Assembly: GCA_038380435.1 (NCBI GenBank)
Contig: JAWZYU010000027.1
Location: forward strand, 1,113,156-1,177,155
Source: Ryuthela nishihirai
Taxonomy: Eukaryota > Arthropoda > Arachnida > Araneae > Heptathelidae
Reading direction: 5' to 3'
DNA length: 64,000 bases
Below are positions 31,565 through 44,274 of the stretch, piece after piece (position 1 is the stretch's first letter; each line of letters opens with the position of its first letter). Made by a program: the position numbers and the translations under genes. A model generated the notes under the pieces. It saw only the letters and a program-made list of their open reading frames with translations, was not told the origin of the DNA and did no database searches.

Positions 31565-32206
31565 GTTAAACATGCTCTAGATTACTATGGCTACTCTTTC
31601 ATTTTTTTCCACTGTGCTGAGCAGTGGTCAACCACACAAGATCTTGGTACTGACCATTCACACTTATCAGACTTGAGATTTGGCTATGAGCTTGATTATG
31701 CATCTTGAACTTGCTGCACTGGTGGCCTTCTGCTGAGAGAAAATCTATTGCTGTGTTTTTTGTTTGTGGGTAAACAACCCCAAGTGAATAGATGCATAGG
31801 ATACCTTATATCAGCTAGTGGATAATCCTATAATATCTAAAAACATAGTTTCTTTAAAAATTCCACTAATCATGTGCTTTCTAATGGTTCATGGAACATG
31901 AGGACCTATACAAATATTATTATCTTAATGCCCTCATACAGGAATTTCAGTATTCTAACCTTGCATGAGACCAGATGGACAAAAAAAAGCCGAATACTTA
32001 AAATTAATTTTAAATTTTTATTTTCAAGGAGGAATGATGGAAAGCATCTTGGATTAGCACATCCAAGGCACAGGTCTGCTTCTCAGCAGACACATCAGTG
32101 AAAATCTTTTACCATGACTCCATTTATAAAAGTATTCTTAGAACTAAATTTAAAATTAAGGTAAAAGACTTGAATGCTATCTGTTGTTATGCCCCAACAG
32201 AGGATT
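31565..32206 (+). mobile_element. RTE LINE 5' fragment (5'-UTR plus endonuclease start)
   Basis: Runs from TACTATGGCTACTCTTTCAT (5'-UTR, compare about 19246) to ATCTGTTGTTATGCCCCAAC (endonuclease CCYAPTE). It keeps TGGAACATGAGGAC (WNMRT) and a LHETRWTKKSRILK tract at 31960-32000. It has internal deletions and ends at the 3' end of the I-type LINE fragment. Confidence 0.85.
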
Positions 32207-32208
32207 GA

Positions 32209-34000
32209 TTGCTTCGGGTTTCATGGTGCAAGGGCAACTAGGTCATATTGCACCAAACAAAAGACAATATAAATGATAAAATACATGAAAATCTGAAGCC
32301 AAAAGTTAAATAGTAAACCAACAGACAATGAGAGTATAAGAAACAAGTAAAATAACAAGAGAAGTACAAAATAAAATCATCCCAGGTGTAAGAGATCTGG
32401 GTTATAGATACAAAGTAACAATAGGTAATATCAAAGTCTAGTAAAATAGCCACAATGTTTTAAAAAGGAAAAAACCAATGGTAAAACTGCAAATGGTTGC
32501 TGCCAGAAACCCAGATATGGAACCAGCAACAGAGAAAGCCAGATTGGGGCATGACCGACTTGGCAGCAGTGTCTTCCAAGCCATTGCTCCTAATACCAAC
32601 ATGACTGGTCACCCAAGAGAATGGTAGTGGTGACAATGTAGCTGCTGGAGGATCCTGGAAAGAACAGGGTGAGATCGATGCCTCACTGAGATCAGAGCTT
32701 GTAGTGAGCTACGCAAGGCAAGTGTCAAGTGCACACTGGCAATCATGCTTAGCCACCACATGGTCCAAGGTGAGGCTCATAACATACCACTCTGTAGTGA
32801 AGATGGAACACTGCAGTGGAATCTGGTCTGCAATGATTATATCACAGCAGACCATGGCCGATCCCACTGATGTGCCAGACTGAGCCATCTATGTAGACAG
32901 GCAAGAAGTCTGGGTACTCAGCATGATGGCTGGCAAAGAGTTGTCAATATACACAGTCAGGTATATAAAGGCCTACCCCACCTTCAAAGGTAAAAATCAC
33001 AGGAAGGGGAAGAGTGAGCCCCACAGTGGGAGTGACTCAGCTGTTGACTATGTAATGCTATCGAGACTGGTGTTGATGTCTCTGAGGTTGCCTTGGACAT
33101 CCAAACCAAACGGAAAATAGCAGTCAGGCGATTAGTGTAAAGCATCTCCTTCCTGGGCCTGAAAATGCAGTCCCAAGTGGGATGGCCCAGCAGGGATTGC
33201 AACTTAGATGCATATTGTAGTGACAACTGATGATGTCAAAGAGATAAAGATGGTTTGCTGGTCTCAGTGTAAAGACTCTGGACTGGTGGGGTGCAGATAC
33301 ATAGTAAAAAGTCCCCCATGCAAACACAGAGGGCCTGATGATGGAGGGGGTCCAGCACCTCCACTGCTGAATCTCAGGCAGAGTTGTACACTGGGATCTG
33401 TAGTCCAGTTTCCACTGGACAAGTGCACAATACACAAAGAACATAGGTCTGCTTCCCAAGAGAGAGAGGACCTTGACGATGTTCAATGCCTGTGTGCAGT
33501 TGGACCTGAGATAATGTATGTATGTATGTATGGAGGTAACTCTCTAGTAATAGAATTAATTTTGACAGCAAAAAGCATGCACTCAGGATGAAGCCTTGTA
33601 GTACCCCATTCTTGGGGTACTACATTTCCAACAAGGACTCAAAAAGAATGTGATGATAAGAAGTTGGAGATGACGATCAGCATGTAATATATCAAGTCAA
33701 AGCTATGGGTCACGAAGAATGCCGAACCTCCAAGCCGTGTCACATACTTCATCGATGTTGAAGAAAATGGACACCAGGTGCTCTCTACATAAAAATGAAT
33801 TTCTAATAGCCAATTTGAGGCATATCAAATGGTCAAGAGTTGACCATTGCCTCCAAAAGCCTCACTGGGTACTGGAACGAAGGTTGTGGTGTTGTAAAAT
33901 CTGATGAATCTAGCATTTACTATTCTTTCCAACACCTTGCACACACAGCTCATCAATGCAATGGGACAATAATTAGAAGAAACCTATTTTGGTTGACTGA
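32209..34000 (-). mobile_element. I-type LINE (RNase H-bearing), 5'-truncated copy 2
   Basis: Matches the 3' UTR, RNase H and part of the RT of the near-complete element at 39152-44999. Shared parts include the CCCAGGTGTAAG..ATCTGGGTTATA repeat in the 3' UTR, AACCCAGATATGGAACCAGC (about 32510) and the RT tail at 33124-33486. At about 33500-33530 an (ATGT)n microsatellite replaces roughly 300 bp present in the other copy. Sequence similarity stops near 34000. Confidence 0.88.
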
Positions 34001-34014
34001 TCCTTTTTAAGAAG

Positions 34015-34090
34015 AAATTCTAAAACTGACTTGTTTATATGAATCAGCACAGTTGTCAAAAGCCTAGACTTTTTCAAAGTATGGTTACCA
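34015..34090. repeat. Dispersed repeat E, copy 1
   Basis: TTCTAAAACTGACTTGTTTA and AAAAGCCTAGACTTTTTCAA resemble 61646-61705. Class unknown. 34090-34269 shows nothing recognisable. Confidence 0.4.
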
Positions 34091-34269
34091 AGAAAAATTA
34101 AGCATTTGTATCAACACTTAGAGCTTTAGTTTGTAAAATTAGCATTAATGTGTACTTATAAATCACCTGTATTTAGCCTATATAACAATCTGCAAAGTTA
34201 GACTTGTTGCTAAAAAATACATTGGTTTCCATAAATTAACAGCCGAAAACTAGTTATTCTAGAAGCCCT

Positions 34270-34645
34270 ATTCCTCATTATCCTCCTCCTCAAGCCGCCA
34301 TGGGCTACTGAGGTCCAACCAGACAGTGCAATTTAGTTCTCCAAGCATATTGGTCCTGAGCTACATCTGGCCACTGCACACCAATTCTAACAAGGTCCTG
34401 TTTGACACTGTCTGCCCACTGCATCCTAGGTCTCCCCCTCTTTCTGAGGCCTCTAGGCACACTGTTCATAACCCTATTCGCCAATCTATAATTATCCATA
34501 TGGGCAACATGGCCAAACCAGCGGAGTCTCTCTCTGCACAATATGCTGCTTAAAGGAGGTTGCAGACTCCTTTGCCTAACCTCATCATTAGTTACAAAGT
34601 TAAATCACCTAATACCCAAGATACTGCATAAGCATCTAGAATCAA
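34270..34645 (-). mobile_element. RTE LINE 3' fragment (RTE-5a)
   Basis: The 3' end complement TCCTCAAGCCGCCATGGGCT, then on the minus strand CRERLRWFGHVAHMDNYRLA (34305-34541). It breaks at about 34645, where a second copy begins that repeats part of the same region. Confidence 0.85.
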
Positions 34646-36735
34646 TAGGCACACTGTTCATAACCATATATGCTAATCTATAATTATCCATAAGGGAATC
34701 AAACCAAAGGAGTCTCGCTCTGCACAATATATTGCTCAGAAGAGTTGCATACTCCTTTGCCTAACCTTATCATTACTTACAAAGTTGAACCACCTAATGC
34801 CCAAGACACTGCATAAAGCATAAAGTTTCCTATTATCTTGTTTACAAAGTGTCCATGTTTCACTACCACAACTAACCCTAGAAAGAACCAAACTATTATA
34901 CAATATAATGTTAGTCTTTAGGTGTATGTAACTATTTCAGTACACTCTCCATAGATTATCAAAAGTCCCAGATGTAATCCCTATTCGTCTGTTAATCTCA
35001 TGCTGCACATCACCAGTATCTGTTACATAGCTCCCAAGATAATTAAACTGGGACACCTGCTCAAGACTGCAACCATTCAGATTAACTGAATCCCAGCCTG
35101 CCTGACCAATTTTCATCACTTTAGATTTCTCTCTGTTTATAACCAAACCTACTCTACTACCAGTCTCATCAACAGCTCGAATGAAAGAGTTCATCTCATC
35201 AACATCATTTGCCAAAAGGGTTAAATCATCAGCATAATTTAAATCAGAAATTTTCAGATCTCCAGACGATTTAAAGCCAAAACCTTTCCCTTGGAGTGAA
35301 TTTCACATAACAAACAATAACCAAACTAAAGAGAAAAGGAGACAAAATGCACCCTTATCAAACACCAGAAGCAATGCTAAACCAATTGCTACAAGCCTTA
35401 CCAACTCTCACACACGACTCGGTGTTATTTATTTTTAGCTTTCATTATATTAACTAATTTGTCTGGTATGCCATACAATCTCACAATCAACCATAAATTA
35501 TGGCAATCAATAGAGTTAAAAGCCTTTTTGAAATCAACAAACCTAGTAGCCAAAGGTTTCTGAAACTCTAAACATTTCTCAAGAATCTGCTTAAGTGAAA
35601 ATATCTGATCCACACATCCCCTACCACTTCTGAATCCACATTGCTCATCATACAATTGACGGTCAACCGGATTCTTAATTCTATTAAGCACAATCATGTA
35701 AAGAATTTTACCTGGAACAGAGAGTAGGCTGATATCTCTATAGGTATCACAAGAACTGCGATCACCTTTTTTGAAAATAGGGATAATAATAGCTCTGTTA
35801 AAATCCTTAGGAACCATGTCTTTATCATAGAAATATTCAAAATTTCAGTCAGCTGTGTGGCTCATGAAACATTCCCAACTGTAATCATTTCCGTAGTAAT
35901 TTCATCTACCCCTGGCAATTTATGAAGTTTAAGTTTAGAAATAGCCAAAATAACTTCACATTGTGTTATAGGGCCAACATTAAAGCCAGTAAGACATCTA
36001 TCATCATTATAAACAATGTAAGTAGAACTAACCACACTGTTTAGAACATTACTGAAATGCTCAGCCCACCTAGCCATGACAGAATCCTCACCTTCTGATA
36101 ACCTTATCTTGCTTATCCTTCAATCCATGTATACTGTCTGCTTTCAACCATACAAAATATTAACTGTCTGGAACAGCTCTCTTCTGTTGTGCTGTCTAAC
36201 TGCTTCCTCAGCTTTGTCAGCCAAGCCATCAAGCTCAAGATTCTTATCAGCAGCTAACTGATTCTTTACCCCTTTATTAAGCTCTCTGTAATGCTTTCTA
36301 TTAGGCTAGTAAGGTATCGATTAAGGACATTTCTGCAGCTGTTTCTTTCTGAAATCAGCTCAAGTGCCTTATCAATCAAATAATTTTGCCCCCTCTGCTC
36401 CCTTTTACCTAAAAGCGTACTGTTAGTTTAAAGAAAAGCCTCTTTAAAACGGTCCCATTCTACCTCAACTTCAATAGTAAACAAACCATGACTGTCATAA
36501 TGACTAAGTAACCTATCATGGAAAGCTTTAGCATAAAAGGGTCTTTCAGAGCTTCAGAATTAAAGGTAAATTTGCAAGACACTTTTAACAAGGTAATAGT
36601 CTGATCCAATTTCAGCTCCCCTATATGACCTGGTATTCCTAACAGAACTAGCTAATAACAATAAGCTAATTTGCTGTTAATTAATATATAATCAATCATA
36701 TTCTTATGTAGCCCATCTGGTGAAACCGTGTGTAC
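34646..36735 (-). mobile_element. RTE LINE copy (RTE-5b)
   Basis: Minus strand from within the C-terminal domain back to the endonuclease. Recognisable blocks: EQVSQFNYLGSYVTDTGDVQ (34937-35215), RT fingers FKKGDRSSCDTYRDISLLSV and GFRSGRGCVDQIFSLKQIL (35425-35817), AEHFSNVLNSVVSS (35862-36077). Stops and frameshifts are frequent. The endonuclease part ends at the Tc1 near 36735. Confidence 0.88.
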
Positions 36736-36744
36736 CAATTGAAA

Positions 36745-37905
36745 CTACTGAATGTGAAACAGAGGACAGGTGTATATAAACACAATACGCATAAGAATAA
36801 CAATTGAAAAATGGAATAACATTTTTAATACCCCAAATTATATAAGAATAGTTACATGGAAAAAAGTTGAAGGTCAACTGAAATAACCCAAGTGGTTCAA
36901 TATGGAGTGTGGTCACTTCTCACCATTTTGAAGGCCTCACAGCATATTCCATGCTGTTGATAAGACTGTCCAACAGCATTGTGGGTAATAATCTCCACTG
37001 CTCCTCTTTAGCACATCTAAGCTCAAGGAGGCTTCAGGAGTGGGATTCAGGGTTGAAACCCATCACCCAAGAGCATCCCATGCATGTTCTATTGGATATA
37101 GGTCAGATCGGGCTGGCCACTCCATGTGGTTTATAGTGCTGTTCTGCAGATAGTGACTGATAAAGCGACAAAGGTGAAGGAGGGCATTATCGACCTGAAG
37201 GAGGAACATATCACTTACTGCACCTACAAATGGTTGCACATAAGATTCCAAATGCCATTCCTGTACCTACAACTAGTGACAGACTATAGAAACATGTACA
37301 GATTCATGCGATGATTTCTGATTCAATTTAGCAACACAAACCACTGGCCACCTAGCACATAAGCACACTTCATGAAGACTCTGGCATACAGTTGTAGTGG
37401 ATATCACCATTCTACTCACTGTTGCGAGGTCCAATTGCAGTTGATGTGGCATTGACATCCTGTTCCCCCAGTCGCATCACACCAGATAGCAGTCCTCCCT
37501 TGGGGTTGTTACCCATTGTTATACACTACTGAATCATCTAAATGCACTCTGCCTTGTTGAAATCTTTGACAAAGTCTATGTACCACTGAAACACTCATAT
37601 TAAGCCATGTGGAACATCTGCTTGACCTTGGCCTGCCTTGAGCCAACCTATATCTCGCCACCACACTTTTTCTGATAAATGATGTCTGGTGAACATAGCC
37701 AAAAAATCTGCTATCTTGAAAGCTCTACCTTGTACATTGCAAGAGAAATGGAGAATAGTTTTGAAACAACTGCTTATAATGCTCAATGCATTTGCATATA
37801 CCACTGTGAGTGCCATACCACCTTAATCCTGCTTTGTATTTTACATATGATTTTTGTGCATTTATATCATCGGAGTTTTATGATATCGCGCATTTTCATT
37901 TGTTC
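36745..37905 (-). mobile_element. Tc1-like transposon remnant
   Basis: The minus strand includes MESYVQPFVGAVSDMFLLQV, then DNALLHLCRFI with EWPARSDLYPIEHAWDALG (37063-37251), the second Asp and the DLxPIEH motif of Tc1 transposases. The N-terminal part (37400-37820) is poorly preserved. I could not see terminal inverted repeats, so both borders are approximate. Confidence 0.75.
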
Positions 37906-37909
37906 TTTA

Positions 37910-38238
37910 ATTTAGGAAAAATTCAGTCTAGAAATCTGACTGAATTTAGTCTGAAAAATTCAGTCTAGAAAATCAGATCTTGCTGCCAATTCAAAACAGG
38001 TTTTATTTCATTAAGATGCCATAAAACAGACTGCCTTACAACAGCAGAATATAATTTTAGCCAAAGAACATAAATATAACTTGTTACAGATGATTTTATA
38101 AAAAAAGGAATTTACTATATCTATTGATTCTTGAAAATAAATGATGTCAATTAAAACCATTTAATTGTCTTTTCCTTTGTGATGACAGTCTTAATAATAT
38201 CCTTTGACACTATACCAGTGCTACTTCATAATTTGTAT
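37910..38238. other. Intron sequence with a short duplicated motif
   Basis: AAAATTCAGTCTAGAAA occurs twice, at about 37918 and 37955, around a TCTGACTGAATT stretch. Otherwise nothing recognised. Confidence 0.4.
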
Positions 38239-38240
38239 TA

Positions 38241-39151
38241 CACTGAAATGTCAGTTTATAAGGTACACCATCTCTTGTCACATAAATGGTTCTTCCAACA
38301 CATAATACATCATGTGACTATGGTATACAGTATAAATCGAGCAAACCAGTTCTTCGAGCATCAGTTAGAGTTGGATTGAGTGTCAGAATGGCAAAGAGAG
38401 TGACTTGAGCGACTTTGATCGTGGCATGATAGTCACTTGATGTATTATTATGATGTATATGTTGGAAGAACCATTTATGTGACAACTCAACTGGAATTGG
38501 ATTAAGGTGCTAGGTGAGCTGGTTCTAGCATCTTCCAAACAGCCATACTCTTTTTCATTTCAAGGATTTATCGTGAATGGTGCAAACACCAAGAAACTAC
38601 CAGTGATTAGCGATCCTGTGGAAAAACAGCTTGTGGATCAGAGGATTTAAAGAAGACTGGAGAGAATTGTACAAGTGAACAGATGGGCCAAATCACTGCA
38701 GTATTAAACACTAGTGTGCAGAAAATAATCTCCAAATACACAACATATCAGACCTTGTTGCAAATGGGCTACAACAGCCGCCGACCATGTCGAATGCCAA
38801 TGTTGTCAGTGAAGAACACAAAATCTAGTGGGTGCAGGAGTATCAACACTGGACCATTTAAGACTGGAAAAAAGAAGCTTGGTTGGAAGAATCAAGGCTA
38901 CTTTCACATCATGCTGATGGATCAGAATTTGGCACAAGAAACATGAGGCTATGGAACCATCTGGTCTGGTGTCAACAATACAGACTAGTAGTGGCAGTGT
39001 GATAGTGTGGGGAATGTTTTCCTGGAACACATTTAGTCTCCACCCATCTAAGGCCATCTGAATGCCATGCCATATTTGAACATCATTGTTGAGCAAGTTT
39101 ATCCCTTCATGGCTACAATTTATCCTCTCTCAGATTGGCACTTTCAGCATG
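38241..39151 (+). mobile_element. Tc1-like transposon, left part (split by I-type LINE)
   Basis: The left end is CACTGAAATGTCAGTTTATA at 38241 after TA. The plus-strand transposase is broken: the start region ATGGCAAAGAGAGTGACTTG is near 38387, and 38683-38946 has ITAVLNTSVQKIISKYTTYQ. The final codons before the break encode WHFQHG, immediately before the DNA-binding/catalytic DN motif that resumes at 45013. The family matches the Tc1 at 53695-54887. Confidence 0.85.
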
Positions 39152-39507
39152 GTTGGTTGTTTGGGATTTATTGGTGTATTAGCAACTAAAGCTATAATGC
39201 ACCAAACGAATGTCCAAAAAGTAAAAAGATAAAAATCATGTCATCCCTTAATCAAGTTTAAAAATAAACTACAAAGTTAACAAGAACAATGTAAAACAAT
39301 AAAATTAAATGTTGAAGACAACAAAAACAAATGTATAAATATGTTAAATATAAAAAATAACCCAGGTGTAAGCAACCTGGGTTATATACATACAATGTTT
39401 AAAGGTGGTAAAATGAAAGTTGAGTAAAATATCCAGTATATTGTAAAAAGTTAAATACAGAGCTAAAACAACAGTAATCAGATAACAGGTGTCCAAGTGT
39501 AAAGGGC

Positions 39508-42500
39508 TCAGACAAAATTATGAAAGTTAAAAATTATATATCTTTCAAAGGTAAAAGTGGGACATTCAATTAAAATATGCTTAACAGTTAAAATGGTGTC
39601 ACAAAACTCACACTTAGGTACGTCGTCCACACGAAGAAGAAACGAATGCGTAAGAAACGAATGACCTAAGCAGAGCCGAGCAAGTACAACTTCCTCCTTG
39701 CAATTCCTGCGATAACAAGACTGCCATGGTTTGACAATAGGTTTGATCTCAAAGAGCTTGTTGGTAAGCTGTTCTGACCAAGATCTCTGCCAGCATGCCA
39801 GGAGCTCGATGGTAAAATGCTGGAGGAAATCCAGATACGGAACCAGCAACAGAGAGCCGGACAGGGGCATGGCCGACTTGGCATGAGTATCTGCCAAGTC
39901 ATTGCCCCTGATTCCGACATGATCAGGCACCCAACAGAAATGGATGGTGGTTGTGGCTGCCAGACGATATAGCTGCTGGCGAATCTTAGTAAGAACTGGG
40001 AGAGGTCGATGCCTCACTGAAATCAAAGCCTGTAGCGAGCTAAGTGAGTCGGTGTAAAGCACACACCAACGATAATGCTTAGCCACAACATGGTCCAAGG
40101 CGAGACTGATAGCATGCAACTCTGCAGTGAAGATGGAACACTGCAGTGGGATCTGGTCTGCAATGATTACATCACAGCAGACCATGGCCAATCCCACTGA
40201 TGTGCCAGATTTGAGCCATCTGTGAAGACAGGCAAGAAGTCTGGGTACTCAGCACGATGGCTGGCAAAGAGTTGCTGGTACACACAGTCAGGTGTAAAGG
40301 CCTTCCCCTCCTGCATAGGGAAAAAATCACAGGAAGGGGAAACAGCAAGCCACGGTGGAAATGGCTCAGCTTTTGACTGTGTGACACTATCAAGACTGGT
40401 GTTGATGTCTCTTAGGTAGCCTCTGACTCGCAAACCAAAAGGACGAATGGCAGTCGGCCGATTAGTGTAAAGAATTTCCCACTTTGGACTGAAAACGCAG
40501 TCCCAAGTGGGATTGCAATTTAGATGTGTATTGTAGGGACAACTGCTGACGGCACAGAGATAAAGAGGGTTTGTCGGTCTCGACATATAGACTATGGACC
40601 AGTGAAATGCAGAAGGCTCCTGTGAAAACACGGAGAGCCTGATGATGGAAGGAGTCCAGCACCTTCACCACTGAATCCCGAGCGGAGCCATACACCTGGG
40701 ATCCATAGTCCAGTTTTGATCAGACAAGTGCACAATAGAGGCGTAGCAAAGAACATCGGTCTGCACCCCCAAGAAAGGGAGGAGAGGACCTTGACAATGT
40801 TCAGTGCACATATGTGTGATAAAAAGGTCAATTTCTGATCGACAATGAGACCGAGAAACTTGGTCTCCGCCACAACTGGAATGATGTTACCCCTGAGCTG
40901 CAGCTCGGGATCCAGGTGAAGATTATGCTTGTGGCAAAAGTGCACACAAGCGGTCTTCTGTGGGGAGAACTGAAACCCATTTGCCGTCGCCCCAACATAA
41001 AGATTGTTCAGGGCAATCTGCAGTTGTCTTTCAATGACCCTCATGCTGGACAAAGAGCAAAAGATGCTAAAGTCATCAACATAGAGGGCATTGCCTACTG
41101 ATGGAGGAAGTTGTCTAGTAATAGAATTAATCTTGACAGCGAAAAGCGTAACACTCAGAACACAGCCTTGTGAAACCCCCTGTTCTTGAGGGTACGGCCG
41201 CCACAGAGAGTTGCCGACATGGACATGAAAAGAACGTGCCGATAAGAAGTTGGAGATGAAGATTGGCATGTGACCTCTCAAGCCGAAGCTATGGAGGTCA
41301 CAAAGAATGCCGGATCTCCAAGCCATGTCGTACGCTTTTTCGATGTTGAAGAAAATTGACACCAGGTGCTCTCTATGTAAAAATGAATTTCTGATAGCCG
41401 ATTTGAGGCATATCAGATGGTCAAGAGTTGACCGTTGCCTGCGAAAGCCACACTGGGTGTTGGAAAGAAGGTTGTGGTGTTCTAAATACCAGATGAGTCT
41501 GGCATTTACCATTCTTTCCAACACCTTGCACATGCAGCTCGTCAATGCAGTGGGATGATAATTTGAAGGAATCTTGGAATCCTTTCCTGGCTTTGGGAAG
41601 GCCAAGATGATGGCCTCCTGCCAGGAGTCCAGAAACTGCTCCTCGAGAAAAATGGTGAGAGATGTTGAAGCATGGCAAAATTGGACATTGTCCGGTCCGA
41701 CAGCAGATGCACGAGAGAGGTGTGCAGAGCAAGGTGAAGCTCCTCCACTGTGAATGGCCTGTTGTAAGGCTCCAGGTCATTCGAGTGGAAGGACAGCGGA
41801 GAACGCTCCACCCTGCCCTTCTGGGCCAGAAACTCAGGGGAGTAAGATGAAGAAGAAGAGATGGAGGAGAATGACTCCTCCAGAATGTTGGCAATTGCTT
41901 TAGAATCAGCAATTGTCTGTCCACTGTGCTCAAGGATCGATAACGAGTGGGATGTGTAGTTCCCACCCATCTTCCGGACTTTATCCCAAACGACCTTAGA
42001 ACTGGTCGTGCGGCTGATAGAAGATGTACATTTGATCCAAGATTCCTTCTGGCTCCGGACGAAATGAGCTTTCGTCGTGGCGCGTTTGAACGTTTCAAGG
42101 TTGAGGGATGTCGGATATCTTCAAAACACCCCCAAGCCTTGTTCTGAGCCTTACAAGCTGCGGTGCAATCTGGATTCCACCACGGTTTCGGAAAACGAGG
42201 AAACCGTGTCGAAGTTTGAGGAATTGTGGATGCAGCTGTATCTACGATACAGTCCATAATTTCTGCCACTGTAACACTGATGGGCTCCTGGCTGACAGAG
42301 CGGTCATTGAACTCAGAGAGCAGCTCAAAACCACCCCAGTCAGCCCGATCAAGCCTCCACTGTGAGACGCGTGAAGGGCTGCAAGACCCCCCATGGAAGA
42401 TGGTGCACACCACAGAGAGGTGGTTGCTTCCGTAAGGGTTGTCCTCGACCTCCCATGTAAAGAGTGGAAGGATTGAGGAGGAGCAGATGGTAAGGTCAAT

Positions 42501-43043
42501 GGCAGTGAAAGTGCGGGTTGGTGAGTGAAAGTAAGTATTGACACCGGTGTTCAACAGGGAGAGAGAAGGATCCTGGAGTCACTGCTCCACGACCCTGCCC
42601 CTCCCGTTGGAGTCAGCACTGCCCCAAAATGGACTGTGTCCATTAAAATCCCCCATGATGAGGAAGGGGGATGGCAGCTGCAAGACAAGATCATCAAGAT
42701 CTTACTGGAAGACGATGCTCCCAGGTGAAAGATATACAGAGCAGACAGTCAGCGAGAACCCCACAAAGAGGCGGATGGCTACCGCCTCTAAGTTGGTGGC
42801 GAGGGGTACAACCTTGAATGGAGAATGGTTGCTCACGAGGATGGCGACACCCCTGCGAGCTGGACCATATCCATACCGGTCCTGATGAACTATTGTGAAG
42901 TGCCAGATAGTGGGATCTGTGACTGGCTGCAAGTATGTCTCCTGCAGGCACACACAGATGGGCTGGTGTGCCTGAAGGAGTGCATTGATATCATCAAGAT
43001 TCCTCTGGAATCCACGACAATTCCATTGTAGGAGTGTGGCCAC
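39508..43043 (-). pseudogene. I-type LINE ORF2 (endonuclease, RT, RNase H), frameshifted
   Basis: Starts MATLLQWNCRGFQRN at 43043. The APE-like endonuclease has CLQETYL and RRGVAILVSNHSPF (42702-43043). A spacer with KPWWNPDCTAACKAQNKAW lies in 41421-42554. The RT is at 40592-41605: YHPTALTSCMCKVLERMVNA, CGFRRQRSTLDHL, IEKAYDMAW, GVSQGCVLSVTLFAVKIN and YVDDFSIF as the catalytic motif. The RNase H is at 39508-40197: FTAELHAISLALDH, LYTDSLSSLQAL, WVPDHVGIRGNDLADTHAK. Frames change between 42700 and 42560, near 41420-41600 and near 40200-40600. Confidence 0.9.
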
Positions 43044-43059
43044 CTCAGGACTTAGAAGA

Positions 43060-44270
43060 GTGGGCAGACGACGAATTCCTATTCAGCTTAACTGACACAG
43101 AGGACGGTTTAGTGAATAGGGGGCGGGCGGTATCCATGTCCTCAGAGTCGTCCAAGGATCATGGATCTGTGACCACCCTTTGTGGTACATTGATTTTCTT
43201 TTTTGGCCCCGGTGGGGGCCAAAAAACCTCTGGTTTGGAAGGTCTTGTTGTCTGAGGAAGGGGAGGAGGAGGCCTTCCGGTGGAGGTGGAAGGCTGAGTT
43301 GCAGGAATGGAAACTGGGGTTGATGTTGAAGTCAACACCACCCTTGGTTTCGCTTGCATAAGGAGGTACTTTGCTGCAGGTCAGAAAGATTTAGCAGGTG
43401 GTACACTGATGCCAGTCTGCATCGCAACCAAAGTCATTGGAATGATGGGCTTTCCAATGATGGCACTGGCGTAGGATACCTTGCCAGGCGGGAGGTGCAG
43501 CGAGCTTTCTCACCTCAGCATAAGAGATGTTGATGATCTTCAAGCATTAAACCTCCTTTTCCTCCTTCTACTTAGGACAGTCGCGGGAGTACGCTGGATG
43601 CTCACCACTACAGTTGACACAGCTTGCCTTTTCTGCTGTGCAGTCAGGATCCTTACTGCCACAGCGAGCACAGGTGGGTTTGCCCTGGCAAGCCGTGCGG
43701 GCATGACCGTATGTCTGACACTGAAAACAGCGCAGAGGGTTCGGAATATATGGCCGGACCTCGCAATGTAAATAACCTGCCTTGATGGAAGAAGGCAGGC
43801 TAAGTGGTGTATTAAATGTCACAATCAGTACCCGGGAGGGTACCAATTTCCCATCATGGTGCGTCGAAATCCGGTGGACTGCTGTTACTCCTTGAGGTGT
43901 GAGCTCTGACAGCATTTCCTCCTCGGTGACTTTGAGGAGGCCCCACTCAGTTATCACACCCCGAGAGGAATTCAAAATTTTATGGGGAGTGACTTCAACA
44001 CCCACCCCACCAATGTCCTTGACTTTCAGGGGCAGTTCTGAATGTTTGGAACAAGCGGTCTCAACCTGCAAGTCGCCAGATCGTAAGCACTTGATGGATT
44101 TCGCTCTCCTGCAAGACCTTTCAAACCTTTATTTATGAAAAATGGGGATATGTCCCCAAGTACCCGATTGCCAGTGGAGTGGGCGATCAGGAATCTCGGG
44201 AACGAAGACACAGAAGACAATGGCAGAGATAACGGAGATGAGAAAGATGGGGGCACATGTCAAGCCCTCT
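43060..44270 (-). pseudogene. I-type LINE ORF1 (gag-like CCHC protein), frameshifted
   Basis: The minus strand from about 44260. The largest open block (43568-44071) contains VTEEEMLSELTPQGVTAVHR, then the zinc knuckles CFQCQTYGHARTAC (C-x2-C-x4-H-x4-C), CARCGSKDPDC and CVNCSGEHPAYSRDC. These knuckles bind nucleic acid in the ribonucleoprotein particle. The N-terminal part is in another frame (44026-44256) and the C-terminal part (after about 43560) is also shifted. It ends just before ORF2 begins at 43043. Confidence 0.85.
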
Positions 44271-44274
44271 TAGC

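Noticed and set aside
3412..36735. A diversity-generating retroelement, retron or prokaryotic defence system based on the many RT frames
   Set aside because: All RT pieces belong to eukaryotic RTE, I-type or Penelope-like elements. There is no operon context, and a spliced animal gene surrounds them.
42077..43255. Plus-strand open frames opposite ORF2 of the I-type LINE
   Set aside because: Shadows of the coding minus strand; no independent motif.
43568..44071. A host CCHC zinc-finger (cellular nucleic acid-binding) gene
   Set aside because: It lies exactly between the 5'-UTR and ORF2 of the I-type LINE, in the same strand and order as ORF1 of such elements.
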